In this document: positions 1 to 5,406 of the stretch, one piece after another
Layout of the letters: each line of letters starts with the position of its first letter
Position numbering within the stretch: the first letter of the stretch is position 1
Source of the DNA: Halalkaliarchaeum sp036625675
GTDB lineage: Archaea; Halobacteriota; Halobacteria; Halobacteriales; Haloferacaceae
Reading direction: 5' to 3'
Assembly: GCA_036625675.1 (NCBI GenBank)
Contig: JAZKTH010000080.1
Coordinates: 1-10,709 of the forward strand
DNA length: 10,709 nucleotides
The notes under the pieces: model-generated
The model's input: the letters and a program-made list of their open reading frames with translations, nothing else
Database searches by the model: none
What the model was told of the DNA's origin: nothing
Translations under genes and position numbers: made by a program

Positions 1-690
1 AACCGGGCGTTTCCGGGCAAACGGGGCAGCACGAGTTCCAGGCGCGTCGCCCACCGGATCTACCACAACTTCATCGAGCCCTGCGATTTCGGGCTGGACT
101 TCCACACCTCGACGCGCGGCCGGACGAACATGTTCCACGTCCGTGCCGACATGGCGGACGAGGACGCGGCCCGGCTGGCACGCGCGTTCGGGACGAACCT
201 CATCGTGGCGGGGGAGGGATCCTCCGGGATGCTCCGACGGGAGGCGACGGAGGACGGGATCCCGACGATCACCCTCGAGATGGGGGAGGCCCACCGCTTC
301 GAGCGGGAGTTGATCGACCACGCGCTCGAGGGCGTGCGCAGCGTCTTCGCCGAATACGGGATCTACCAGCAGGAGACCGTTCGCTGGCCGGGGTGGCGAA
401 CCGTCGTCGAGGGGTGGAGCGAAAAGACGTGGCTGCGAGCCGACGCCGGCGGCCTCGTGGAAATGCGGTACGAGCGCGGGGACCTGGTTCACGAGGGGGA
501 GACGATCTGCCGGATCACGAACCCGTTCAAGACGGACGCCACCGTCGTCGAGGCCCCCTTCACCGGGCTTCTCGTCGGCGTCCTCGAGAACCCGGTCGTG
601 TACCCCGGGAACCCGCTGTGTCACCTGGTCAAGATCGATCCGATGCAGGAGCGGATACTCGAGGAACGCAGGGGAATCTCACATCCCTGA
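1..690 (+). CDS. Succinylglutamate desuccinylase/aspartoacylase-family zinc hydrolase, 5' end outside window
   Basis: The reading frame is open from base 1 and ends at TGA 688-690, leaving 229 residues of a protein that starts before the window. The visible N-terminus has the NRAFPG signature, whose Asn-Arg pair binds substrate in the aspartoacylase/AstE branch of peptidase family M14. DFHT follows at visible residues 33-36, where His35 would be the third zinc ligand. The ITLEMGE segment has Glu93 at the position of the catalytic base. The HxxE pair supplying the other zinc ligands would lie upstream and is missing here. The last 90 or so residues are beta-rich and resemble the C-terminal barrel of this family. 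Such enzymes cleave N-acyl amino acids, but the substrate cannot be told. The gene converges on the kinase at 787-1407. The first ATG in the window (130) lies inside the conserved domain and is not a real start. Confidence 0.85.
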   Translation, partial: NRAFPGKRGSTSSRRVAHRIYHNFIEPCDFGLDFHTSTRGRTNMFHVRADMADEDAARLARAFGTNLIVAGEGSSGMLRREATEDGIPTITLEMGEAHRFERELIDHALEGVRSVFAEYGIYQQETVRWPGWRTVVEGWSEKTWLRADAGGLVEMRYERGDLVHEGETICRITNPFKTDATVVEAPFTGLLVGVLENPVVYPGNPLCHLVKIDPMQERILEERRGISHP

Positions 691-750
691 TCCGCTCGAC
701 GCCGCCCGCCCGTACGTCGGCCCGATTCGTTCGTTTCGCTTCCCTCCGCC

Positions 751-810
751 GATCCGTCACTCCGCCTCGCTCGCCTCGCCGATCCGTCACTCCGCTTCGC
801 TCGCCCCGCC
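751..810. repeat. Two-copy 30-bp tandem repeat at a convergent gene junction
   Basis: Positions 751-780 and 781-810 are head-to-tail copies of a 30-bp unit and differ at only two positions. A more degenerate relative may lie at 724-750. The second copy overlaps the 3' end of the minus-strand kinase gene and encodes its last seven residues, GGASEAE, plus the stop. Because the unit is a multiple of three, the first copy has the same reading, with another in-frame TGA at 757-759. From memory, C/T-rich TCACTCCGCTTCGCTC-type sequences are common between haloarchaeal genes. That is recall and was not searched. Confidence 0.8.
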
Positions 811-1407
811 GACCTCCCGTTCGTGTCGCCCGTCGCCCACGGTGATTTCGCCGGCGTCACCGAAGTGGCGCTCCAGTTGCGCGTACGTCTCCGCGAGCTC
901 GCCCGAGTTGTCGACCGCGAGGTGGGGCCGGCGCACCGGGTCGAACCGGTAGCGGTAGTAGAGGTACACCTCGAAGTCGGCGTCGCTGGCGCCCTCGCGG
1001 GTCGCGATGCGCTCCCGGACGACCGGCTCGGCGCAGTCGACCGCGACGAACTCGACGTCGACGCCCCGCTCCCCCGCGCGCTCGATCAGCTGGTCGCGGT
1101 AGCGTCGCCGGGCGAAGGTGGCGTCCAGCACCGCGGTTCTCCCGCGTTCGGCCACCGCCAACCCGCGGTCGAAAAGCGTCGCGTACGTCCGCCGCCGCTC
1201 CGCCTCGGTGTAGGACGGCTCCGGAAACAGCTCCTTCCGGACCAGGTCGCTCCGGAGCAGTTCGCCCCCGTGATTCTCGGCGATCCACTCGGCCACGGTC
1301 GTCTTCCCGACTCCGGGAACTCCGCAGACTGCCACCACGCGACCGTCCGTCGTCGATTCGCCCGTCGACGCCCCGGCCCCTGTCTCCGTCCCGTGCAGAT
1401 CCCCCAT
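787..1407 (-). CDS. P-loop (AAA_33-type) nucleotide kinase-like protein
   Basis: This 206-residue protein has a Walker A motif, GVPGVGKTT, at residues 29-37. It also has a VLDATF strand at 93-98, typical of small P-loop kinases acting on sugars, nucleosides or similar metabolites, and an Arg-rich lid-like segment, RERIATR, at 131-137. The pattern matches the AAA_33 group, which also occurs fused to aminoglycoside phosphotransferase-like domains in bacteria, but no fusion is present here. The substrate is unknown. The first 22 residues are a low-complexity Gly/Thr/Ser leader. The ATG at 1407 is chosen because a TATA-like box lies 24-32 nt upstream, which suits a leaderless message. The last seven residues come from a tandem repeat and are probably not part of the fold. 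An 88-bp gap and its own promoter separate it from the DUF5804-type gene upstream. Confidence 0.8.
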   Translation of the reverse strand: MGDLHGTETGAGASTGESTTDGRVVAVCGVPGVGKTTVAEWIAENHGGELLRSDLVRKELFPEPSYTEAERRRTYATLFDRGLAVAERGRTAVLDATFARRRYRDQLIERAGERGVDVEFVAVDCAEPVVRERIATREGASDADFEVYLYYRYRFDPVRRPHLAVDNSGELAETYAQLERHFGDAGEITVGDGRHEREVGGASEAE

Positions 1408-1430
1408 CGATCGGTGAGGGGGCTGGAGGG

Positions 1431-1439
1431 ATAATCAAT
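1431..1439 (-). promoter_or_regulatory. TATA-like box for the P-loop kinase
   Basis: On the minus strand these bases read ATTGATTAT, an AT-rich island in GC-rich DNA. It lies 24-32 nt upstream of the ATG at 1407. That spacing puts transcription start at or next to the start codon, as in leaderless haloarchaeal genes. Confidence 0.6.
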
Positions 1440-1495
1440 CTGTCCACCGCCGACGCCGGGACCGACAGGTTCGACGGGGCCCGCGACAAGACACT

Positions 1496-1948
1496 TCACT
1501 CGGCGAATTCGCGTTCCGAGACGCGCACGACCACGGTGTCGTCCACCTCGCGGAGGTCGTACTCGGGGATCGAGTCGTCGACGCGGGTGAAAAACATCGG
1601 CTCGACCAGGCGCCCGTCGACCAGGCCGTACACCTTCAGGAGTCGGTCGGTCTCTTCGGGCGGGAGTTCGCCGTTTCTGACCTGCTCGGCGAGCTCCCGG
1701 GAGAGCCACTCCTCCCGGCTGATGCTGGGTTCGCGAACGAGCGCCTCGTCGACGAACCGGACGAGGTACCAACCGAGGTCGTTACACAGCGCGACGGCGG
1801 CGCCGAGGCTCACCGTCTCGACGGCGAGGCTGTTCTCGAACGGCTCCTCGATGTCGTAGGTCGCGAGCGCCTCCCGCGAGGTCTCCCGCGAGAGCAGTTC
1901 GTACTGGAGGTTGACCGCCGGGTCGCCGACGAGGCACACGCGGGCCAT
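1496..1948 (-). CDS. DUF5804-type haloarchaeal protein of unknown function
   Basis: A 150-residue acidic protein beginning MARVCLVGDPAVNLQYELLS. I recognise this start and the later SLAVETVSLGAAVALCND stretch as the haloarchaeal family DUF5804. This is recall, and no function is known to me. The visible sequence is mixed alpha/beta with no transmembrane segment, signal peptide or clear catalytic motif. A GTG at 1972 would add eight residues, but the ATG at 1948 is preferred. The family start pattern begins there, and an AGGTGA Shine-Dalgarno-like stretch sits just upstream at 1960-1955 on the minus strand. The zinc-ribbon gene ends 51 bp upstream on the same strand, so the two may share a transcript. 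Confidence 0.75.
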   Translation of the reverse strand: MARVCLVGDPAVNLQYELLSRETSREALATYDIEEPFENSLAVETVSLGAAVALCNDLGWYLVRFVDEALVREPSISREEWLSRELAEQVRNGELPPEETDRLLKVYGLVDGRLVEPMFFTRVDDSIPEYDLREVDDTVVVRVSEREFAE

Positions 1949-1950
1949 GC

Positions 1951-1965
1951 TCACCTTCGAGGTGA
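1951..1965 (-). promoter_or_regulatory. Small hairpin in front of the DUF5804 start codon
   Basis: TCACCT (1951-1956) and AGGTGA (1960-1965) are perfect inverted repeats around a three-base loop, ending two bases before the ATG at 1946-1948. Read on the minus strand, the inner arm carries AGGTGA, a match to the archaeal anti-Shine-Dalgarno. The stem could therefore mask the ribosome site. The structure is seen in the sequence, but any regulation is inferred. Confidence 0.4.
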
Positions 1966-1999
1966 ACCGCACGCGGGAAAGCGATTGTGGTCCCCCGAC

Positions 2000-2164
2000 T
2001 CACTCGACCGGTTCGACCGGTCCCTCGCCACAGTCCGGACAGTACTCGGAGGCCTCGGCGGCAGGTTCCCCGCAGGCGCGACAGACGTACTCCGGCTCCC
2101 CGCCGCCGGTGAACGCCCGCTTCGTCTCCTCGAACTTCTTTCCGGCTTTCCTGAACAGGTCCAT
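2000..2164 (-). CDS. Small zinc-ribbon protein, 54 residues
   Basis: A very small protein with an amphipathic Lys/Arg/Glu helix over roughly residues 1-19. A glycine turn follows, then two CxxC knuckles, CRAC at 28-31 and CPDC at 42-45, as in double-zinc-ribbon or rubredoxin-like folds that bind one zinc. The C-terminus is a short acidic and proline tail. Proteins of this sort are widespread in haloarchaea and usually uncharacterised. A nucleic-acid or protein-binding role is plausible but not shown. The ATG at 2164 is preferred over longer upstream reading because a TATA-like box lies 23-31 nt before it and the longer frame would run through mutL. It may be the first gene of a transcript with the DUF5804-type gene. 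Confidence 0.75.
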   Translation of the reverse strand: MDLFRKAGKKFEETKRAFTGGGEPEYVCRACGEPAAEASEYCPDCGEGPVEPVE

Positions 2165-2186
2165 CCCAGAAAGGAGGGGAGACAGC

Positions 2187-2195
2187 GGAATAAGG
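2187..2195 (-). promoter_or_regulatory. TATA-like box for the zinc-ribbon gene
   Basis: The minus strand reads CCTTATTCC here, 23-31 nt before the ATG at 2164, with no Shine-Dalgarno in between. This fits a leaderless promoter in the divergent region shared with mutL. Confidence 0.55.
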
Positions 2196-2217
2196 ATTGG
2201 GCCGACACGGTGCCGCG

Positions 2218-2228
2218 GGTTCAAGTGG
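2218..2228 (+). promoter_or_regulatory. Weak TATA-like box for mutL
   Basis: GGTTCAAGTGG lies 22-32 nt before the mutL ATG at 2250, and no Shine-Dalgarno follows. It resembles the TTAAGT-type core promoters seen elsewhere in this window but is weaker. Confidence 0.4.
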
Positions 2229-2249
2229 ATCCGGCTCCCATCGCCGACG

Positions 2250-4421
2250 ATGACCGACGGGCCACCGACGATTCGCCAGCTCGACGACCGGACCGTCCAG
2301 CAGATCGCCGCCGGCGAGGTCGTCGAACGGCCGGCGTCCGTAGTGAAGGAACTCCTGGAGAACAGCCTCGACGCCGGCGCGAGCCGGATCTCGGTCGCGA
2401 TCGAGGCGGGGGGAACGGAGACGATCCGGGTGCGCGACGACGGCGTCGGCATCCCCCGCGACCAGCTCCCCGGCGCAGTCGCCGAACACGCCACCTCGAA
2501 GATCGACGACGTCGACGACCTCGCGGGGGGCGTGGCGACGCTCGGATTCAGGGGCGAGGCGCTGCACGCGATCGGGACGGTGTCGCGGCTCACCGTTCGT
2601 TCCCGCCCCCGGGACGGCGACGTCGGCGCCGAACTGCGCGTGGAAGGCGGCGACGCCGGCGAGGTTCGAACCGCCGGCTGCCCCGAGGGGACGACAGTCG
2701 AGGTCGCGGACCTGTTTTTCAACACGCCCGCGAGAAAGAAGTTCCTTGCGCGGGAGACCACCGAGACCGACCGCGTGGGGACGGTCGTCACCCAGTACGC
2801 GCTGGCGAACCCCGACGTCGCCGTCTCATTCGCCGTCGACGACAGGGAGCGGTTCGCGACGCCGGGCGACGGCGACCTCCGATCGGCCGTGCTCTCGATT
2901 TACGGCCGGGAGGTCGCGGAGGGAATGATCGACGTCGACGTCGACCCGACGGCGGACCTCGACGTGGACGCCCCGGTCGAACGGGTACACGGACTCGTCT
3001 CGGAGCCGGAGGTCACCCGGGCGACCCGGGAGTACCTCGCCACGTTCGTCAACGGGCGATACGTGACCGTGAGCGACGTCCGGAACGCTGTGCTGGACGC
3101 GTACGGGGGACAGCTGGCGCCGGAGCGATATCCCTTCGCCGTGCTGTTCGTCGAGGTCGATCCAGGCGCGGTGGACGCGAACGTCCACCCCCGGAAGCTC
3201 GAGGTCCGCTTCGACGAACCCGAGGCCGTCCAGTCGGCGGTCGAGGCGGCCGTCAGGGAGGCGTTGCTGGATCACGGACTCGTTCGATCCGCCGCGCCGC
3301 GCGGCCGATCGGCCCCCGAGGAGACGGCGGTGGCGCCGGCGGGGATCGACGACGGCGACGAGGCGCAATCGGCCAGCTCGGCCGACGAACCGGCGAACTC
3401 GACCGAGGGGTCGGCGGACTCCTCGATCGGGGACAGTCGAGATGCCCCGACCGGAGACAGTCGAGGCTCCCCGATCGGAGACGACGAGGCCGGCGTCGAG
3501 TTGGGGAGCGAACAAGGGACGACGGAGCCCGAGACGACGACGGAGCCCGAGACGACGACGGAGCCCGAGACGACGGGATCCGAGGCGGGGGCCAGCAGCG
3601 TTTCCCCCGAGGCCGAGGAGGGATGGCGAGTCGACGGGCTCGACGACTCGGCGGCCGCCGACATCGGGCGCCGGAGATCCGGGGAGGGAGGCACCGAACC
3701 GGACGCGAAGCCGTCGACGGAAGACCTCTCGAGCATCTCGAAACCGACGACTCAGCGGACGCTCTCGGGGGAGACCACCGAAACCGAACGGAGCTACGAC
3801 TCGCTCCCGCGACTCTCGATCCTCGGGCAGGTGTTCGAGACGTACGTTCTCGCGGAGGCCGAGGAGGAGCTCGTGTTGATCGACCAGCACGCCGCCGACG
3901 AGCGGATCAACTACGAGCGCCTCAGGGACGCCTTCGCCGACGGCCCGCCGGCGCAGGCGCTCGCCGAGCCGGTCGAGCTGGAGCTCACCGCACGCGAGGC
4001 GACGCTGCTCGACGCTCCCGACGTCGAATCGTCGCTCGACGATCTCGGGTTCGCAGTCGAACGGAGGGGCGACCGGACCGTCGCCGTCGGCGCGGTCCCG
4101 GCGGCGTTCGACGACGCGCTGGACCCGGAGCTCCTCAGGGACGTGCTCGTCAGCTTCGCGCAGGCCGAGGGGGAGGCGGCGGAGACGATCGTGGAGGCGG
4201 TCGACGACCTGCTCGCCGACCTGGCGTGTTATCCCTCGGTCACCGGAAACACCTCGCTCACTGACGGCTCCGTCGTCGACCTCCTCTCGGAACTCGACGA
4301 GTGCGAGAACCCGTACGCGTGCCCCCACGGGCGGCCGACGGTCATCGAGCTCTCCCGCGAGGAGATAGAGGACCGGTTCGAGCGCGACTATCCCGGGCAC
4401 GCCGGGCGACGGCGGGAGTGA
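2250..4421 (+). CDS. mutL: DNA mismatch repair protein MutL, endonuclease-type
   Basis: This 723-residue MutL would couple mismatch recognition by MutS to strand processing. The N-terminal GHKL ATPase is complete: KELLENSLDAGA near residues 33-44 (Glu37, Asn38), DDGVGI at 63-68, HATSKI at 80-85 and GFRGEAL at 99-105. The C-terminal domain carries the nicking-endonuclease set: DQHAADERINYE at 545-556 fits DQHA-x2-E-x4-E, ACY is at 659-661, CPHGRP at 691-696 and FER at 710-712. Cys660, Cys691 and His693 are expected metal ligands. A disordered acidic linker of about 165 residues (roughly 351-515) joins the halves and contains perfect TEPETT repeats, making the protein longer than typical MutL. 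The ATG at 2250 begins the usual short leader before IRQL. An in-frame start at 1911 would overlap two minus-strand genes. No mutS is in the window. Confidence 0.95.
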   Translation: MTDGPPTIRQLDDRTVQQIAAGEVVERPASVVKELLENSLDAGASRISVAIEAGGTETIRVRDDGVGIPRDQLPGAVAEHATSKIDDVDDLAGGVATLGFRGEALHAIGTVSRLTVRSRPRDGDVGAELRVEGGDAGEVRTAGCPEGTTVEVADLFFNTPARKKFLARETTETDRVGTVVTQYALANPDVAVSFAVDDRERFATPGDGDLRSAVLSIYGREVAEGMIDVDVDPTADLDVDAPVERVHGLVSEPEVTRATREYLATFVNGRYVTVSDVRNAVLDAYGGQLAPERYPFAVLFVEVDPGAVDANVHPRKLEVRFDEPEAVQSAVEAAVREALLDHGLVRSAAPRGRSAPEETAVAPAGIDDGDEAQSASSADEPANSTEGSADSSIGDSRDAPTGDSRGSPIGDDEAGVELGSEQGTTEPETTTEPETTTEPETTGSEAGASSVSPEAEEGWRVDGLDDSAAADIGRRRSGEGGTEPDAKPSTEDLSSISKPTTQRTLSGETTETERSYDSLPRLSILGQVFETYVLAEAEEELVLIDQHAADERINYERLRDAFADGPPAQALAEPVELELTAREATLLDAPDVESSLDDLGFAVERRGDRTVAVGAVPAAFDDALDPELLRDVLVSFAQAEGEAAETIVEAVDDLLADLACYPSVTGNTSLTDGSVVDLLSELDECENPYACPHGRPTVIELSREEIEDRFERDYPGHAGRRRE
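3522..3575 (+). repeat. Three perfect 18-bp tandem repeats in the mutL linker
   Basis: The unit ACGGAGCCCGAGACGACG occurs three times without a mismatch at 3522-3539, 3540-3557 and 3558-3575, encoding TEPETT repeats. A degenerate 24-bp repeat (GDSR-type, 3424-3483) lies just upstream. Both keep the frame and fall in the linker between the ATPase and endonuclease domains. Confidence 0.85.
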
Positions 4422-4467
4422 CCCTCGGACGGACGGCGATCAGCCGGATTCCGTGAACGTTGCCCAA

Positions 4468-4475
4468 ACGATATC
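4468..4475 (+). promoter_or_regulatory. TATA-like box for the 104-residue protein gene
   Basis: ACGATATC lies 26-33 nt upstream of the ATG at 4501, with no Shine-Dalgarno in between. This is a good fit to a leaderless promoter. Confidence 0.5.
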
Positions 4476-4500
4476 TGTGCCCCTCGCGTCGGTCCGAACG

Positions 4501-4815
4501 ATGGCCCAGATAGAGATGCCGGAACTGGCGGGCGAGACGCTGCGCTACCGGGACGCCACCTGGGAACTCACCGGGAAGCTGGAGGTGAAGCGAAACGGCG
4601 AGGTGATCCACGCGGAAGCCCGAAACCAGAACCGCGTCCGTGGCAGCGCCGGAACGCTGTCCTTCGCGTTGCGGGATTCGGACGCGTCGCTGAATCCGGG
4701 AAACCTCGGCGAAATAGACGTCGAGCTACGGCGGCTCGAGGACGGCCACGACCTCGTCGTCCGGCGGAACCACGGGACGACCCGCTACCGACTGACGAGC
4801 CTCCGGAACGACTGA
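4501..4815 (+). CDS. Conserved-looking hypothetical protein, 104 residues
   Basis: I do not recognise this protein. It starts MAQIEMPELAG and is rich in alternating hydrophobic and charged residues (TWELTGKLEVKRNG, GEIDVELRRLEDG, RYRLTSL). This suggests a small all-beta fold. There are no cysteines, no signal peptide and no membrane segment, so it is probably a soluble cytoplasmic protein. Coding use is supported by GC-rich third positions and the acidic/basic balance. The ATG at 4501 is chosen over GTG 4453 because a TATA-like box lies 26-33 nt before it and inside the longer frame. It stands alone between mutL (79 bp before the ATG) and hisI. A long inverted repeat begins two bases after its stop. 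Confidence 0.65.
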   Translation: MAQIEMPELAGETLRYRDATWELTGKLEVKRNGEVIHAEARNQNRVRGSAGTLSFALRDSDASLNPGNLGEIDVELRRLEDGHDLVVRRNHGTTRYRLTSLRND

Positions 4816-4816
4816 T

Positions 4817-4896
4817 AGTATTTGTTGTAGACGGTTACCGGTCGACCGCCACGTCCTCGGGCGGTCGACACGGTAACTTCCGACAACAAACAGTAT
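4817..4896. repeat. Long imperfect inverted repeat (about 70-nt hairpin) flanked by AGTAT
   Basis: Outer arms TTTGTTGT (4821-4828) and ACAACAAA (4883-4890) are perfect complements. After a mismatched block come GTTACCG (4834-4840) with CGGTAAC (4871-4877), then a perfect 10-bp inner stem GTCGACCGCC (4841-4850) with GGCGGTCGAC (4860-4869) and a 9-base loop. Only one bulged A (4870) interrupts the inner stems. AGTAT occurs as a direct repeat just outside both arms (4817-4821, 4892-4896). It may be a terminator for the gene ending at 4815, an operator for hisI, or a very short MITE-like element with a 5-bp target duplication. The structure is certain but the role is unknown. Confidence 0.75.
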
Positions 4897-4949
4897 GTGA
4901 CCGCCTCCAGGAGACGGCACGCTCGCCGGAGCGGGCGCGACCCCCGAAA

Positions 4950-4966
4950 CACAAAAGGCCTATTCT
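4950..4966 (+). promoter_or_regulatory. Probable core promoter of hisI
   Basis: CACAAAAGGCCTATTCT is the most AT-rich stretch before hisI and lies 23-39 nt upstream of its ATG. Either ACAAAA or CTATT could be the TATA element. No Shine-Dalgarno precedes the ATG, so a leaderless start is likely. Confidence 0.45.
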
Positions 4967-4988
4967 GCGGGACCGCGTTGCCACGGGC

Positions 4989-5405
4989 ATGACAGCCGAC
5001 TCCGAGGCCGAGCCGGACGTCGACGGGGACGAAACCGAGGTCGAGGTCGGGGTCGACGTCGACTTCGGCGAGGACGGCCTCGTCCCGGCCGTGGCCCAGG
5101 ACGCCGACGACGGGGAGGTACTGATGCTCGCGTACGTCACGCGCGAGGCGCTCGAGCGCACGCTGGAGACGGGGTTCGCCCACTACTACTCCCGGTCGCG
5201 GGAGGAACTGTGGAAGAAGGGGGGGACGTCGGGACACGTCCAGCGTATCGTGGAAGTCAGGGTCGACTGCGACGCGGACACCCTCCTGTACCTCGTCGAA
5301 CAGGAGGGCGGGGCGTGCCACACCGGCCACCGGTCGTGTTTCTACCGGACGATCGACGGCGAGCACGTCGGCGAGCGCGTGTTCGATCCCGGCGAGGTGT
5401 ACTGA
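4989..5405 (+). CDS. hisI: Phosphoribosyl-AMP cyclohydrolase (histidine biosynthesis)
   Basis: HisI opens the purine ring of phosphoribosyl-AMP, the third step of histidine synthesis, in the cytoplasm. The 138-residue protein is the stand-alone cyclohydrolase usual in archaea, with no HisE domain. Core motifs are YYSRSREELWKKGGTSG at residues 66-82, DCDAD at 93-97 (Mg-binding aspartates and the first zinc cysteine, Cys94) and GGACHTGHRSCFYR at 107-120, giving zinc ligands Cys110 and Cys117. The family's usual WxKGETSG has Gly in place of Glu at residue 79. Residues 1-30 form an acidic leader with alternating Val and Asp/Glu encoded by a 6-bp repeat (5037-5060), absent from typical HisI. The ATG at 4989 fits the promoter spacing. 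The next gene starts one base after the stop. Confidence 0.95.
   Translation: MTADSEAEPDVDGDETEVEVGVDVDFGEDGLVPAVAQDADDGEVLMLAYVTREALERTLETGFAHYYSRSREELWKKGGTSGHVQRIVEVRVDCDADTLLYLVEQEGGACHTGHRSCFYRTIDGEHVGERVFDPGEVY
5394..5399 (+). promoter_or_regulatory. Shine-Dalgarno inside the end of hisI for the next gene
   Basis: GAGGTG matches the archaeal anti-Shine-Dalgarno and sits seven bases before the GTG at 5407. This supports that GTG as the start and suggests translational coupling to hisI. Confidence 0.6.
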
Positions 5406-5406
5406 G

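Noticed and set aside
751..810. CRISPR-like repeat
   Set aside because: The copies are directly adjacent with no spacer, and there are only two. It is a simple tandem duplication.
621..860. Short minus-strand frame rich in RRARRSDGSAE through the tandem repeat
   Set aside because: Its repetitive reading comes from the 30-bp repeat. It overlaps the 3' ends of both convergent genes and has no promoter.
1911..2249. N-terminal extension of mutL to an upstream start
   Set aside because: It would overlap the zinc-ribbon gene and the start of the DUF5804-type gene, and the translated extension has no MutL similarity. The ATG at 2250 fits the family start.
2826..4400. A 524-codon antisense open frame over mutL
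   Set aside because: Mirror of the mutL codon pattern, arginine-rich, without motifs or a promoter.
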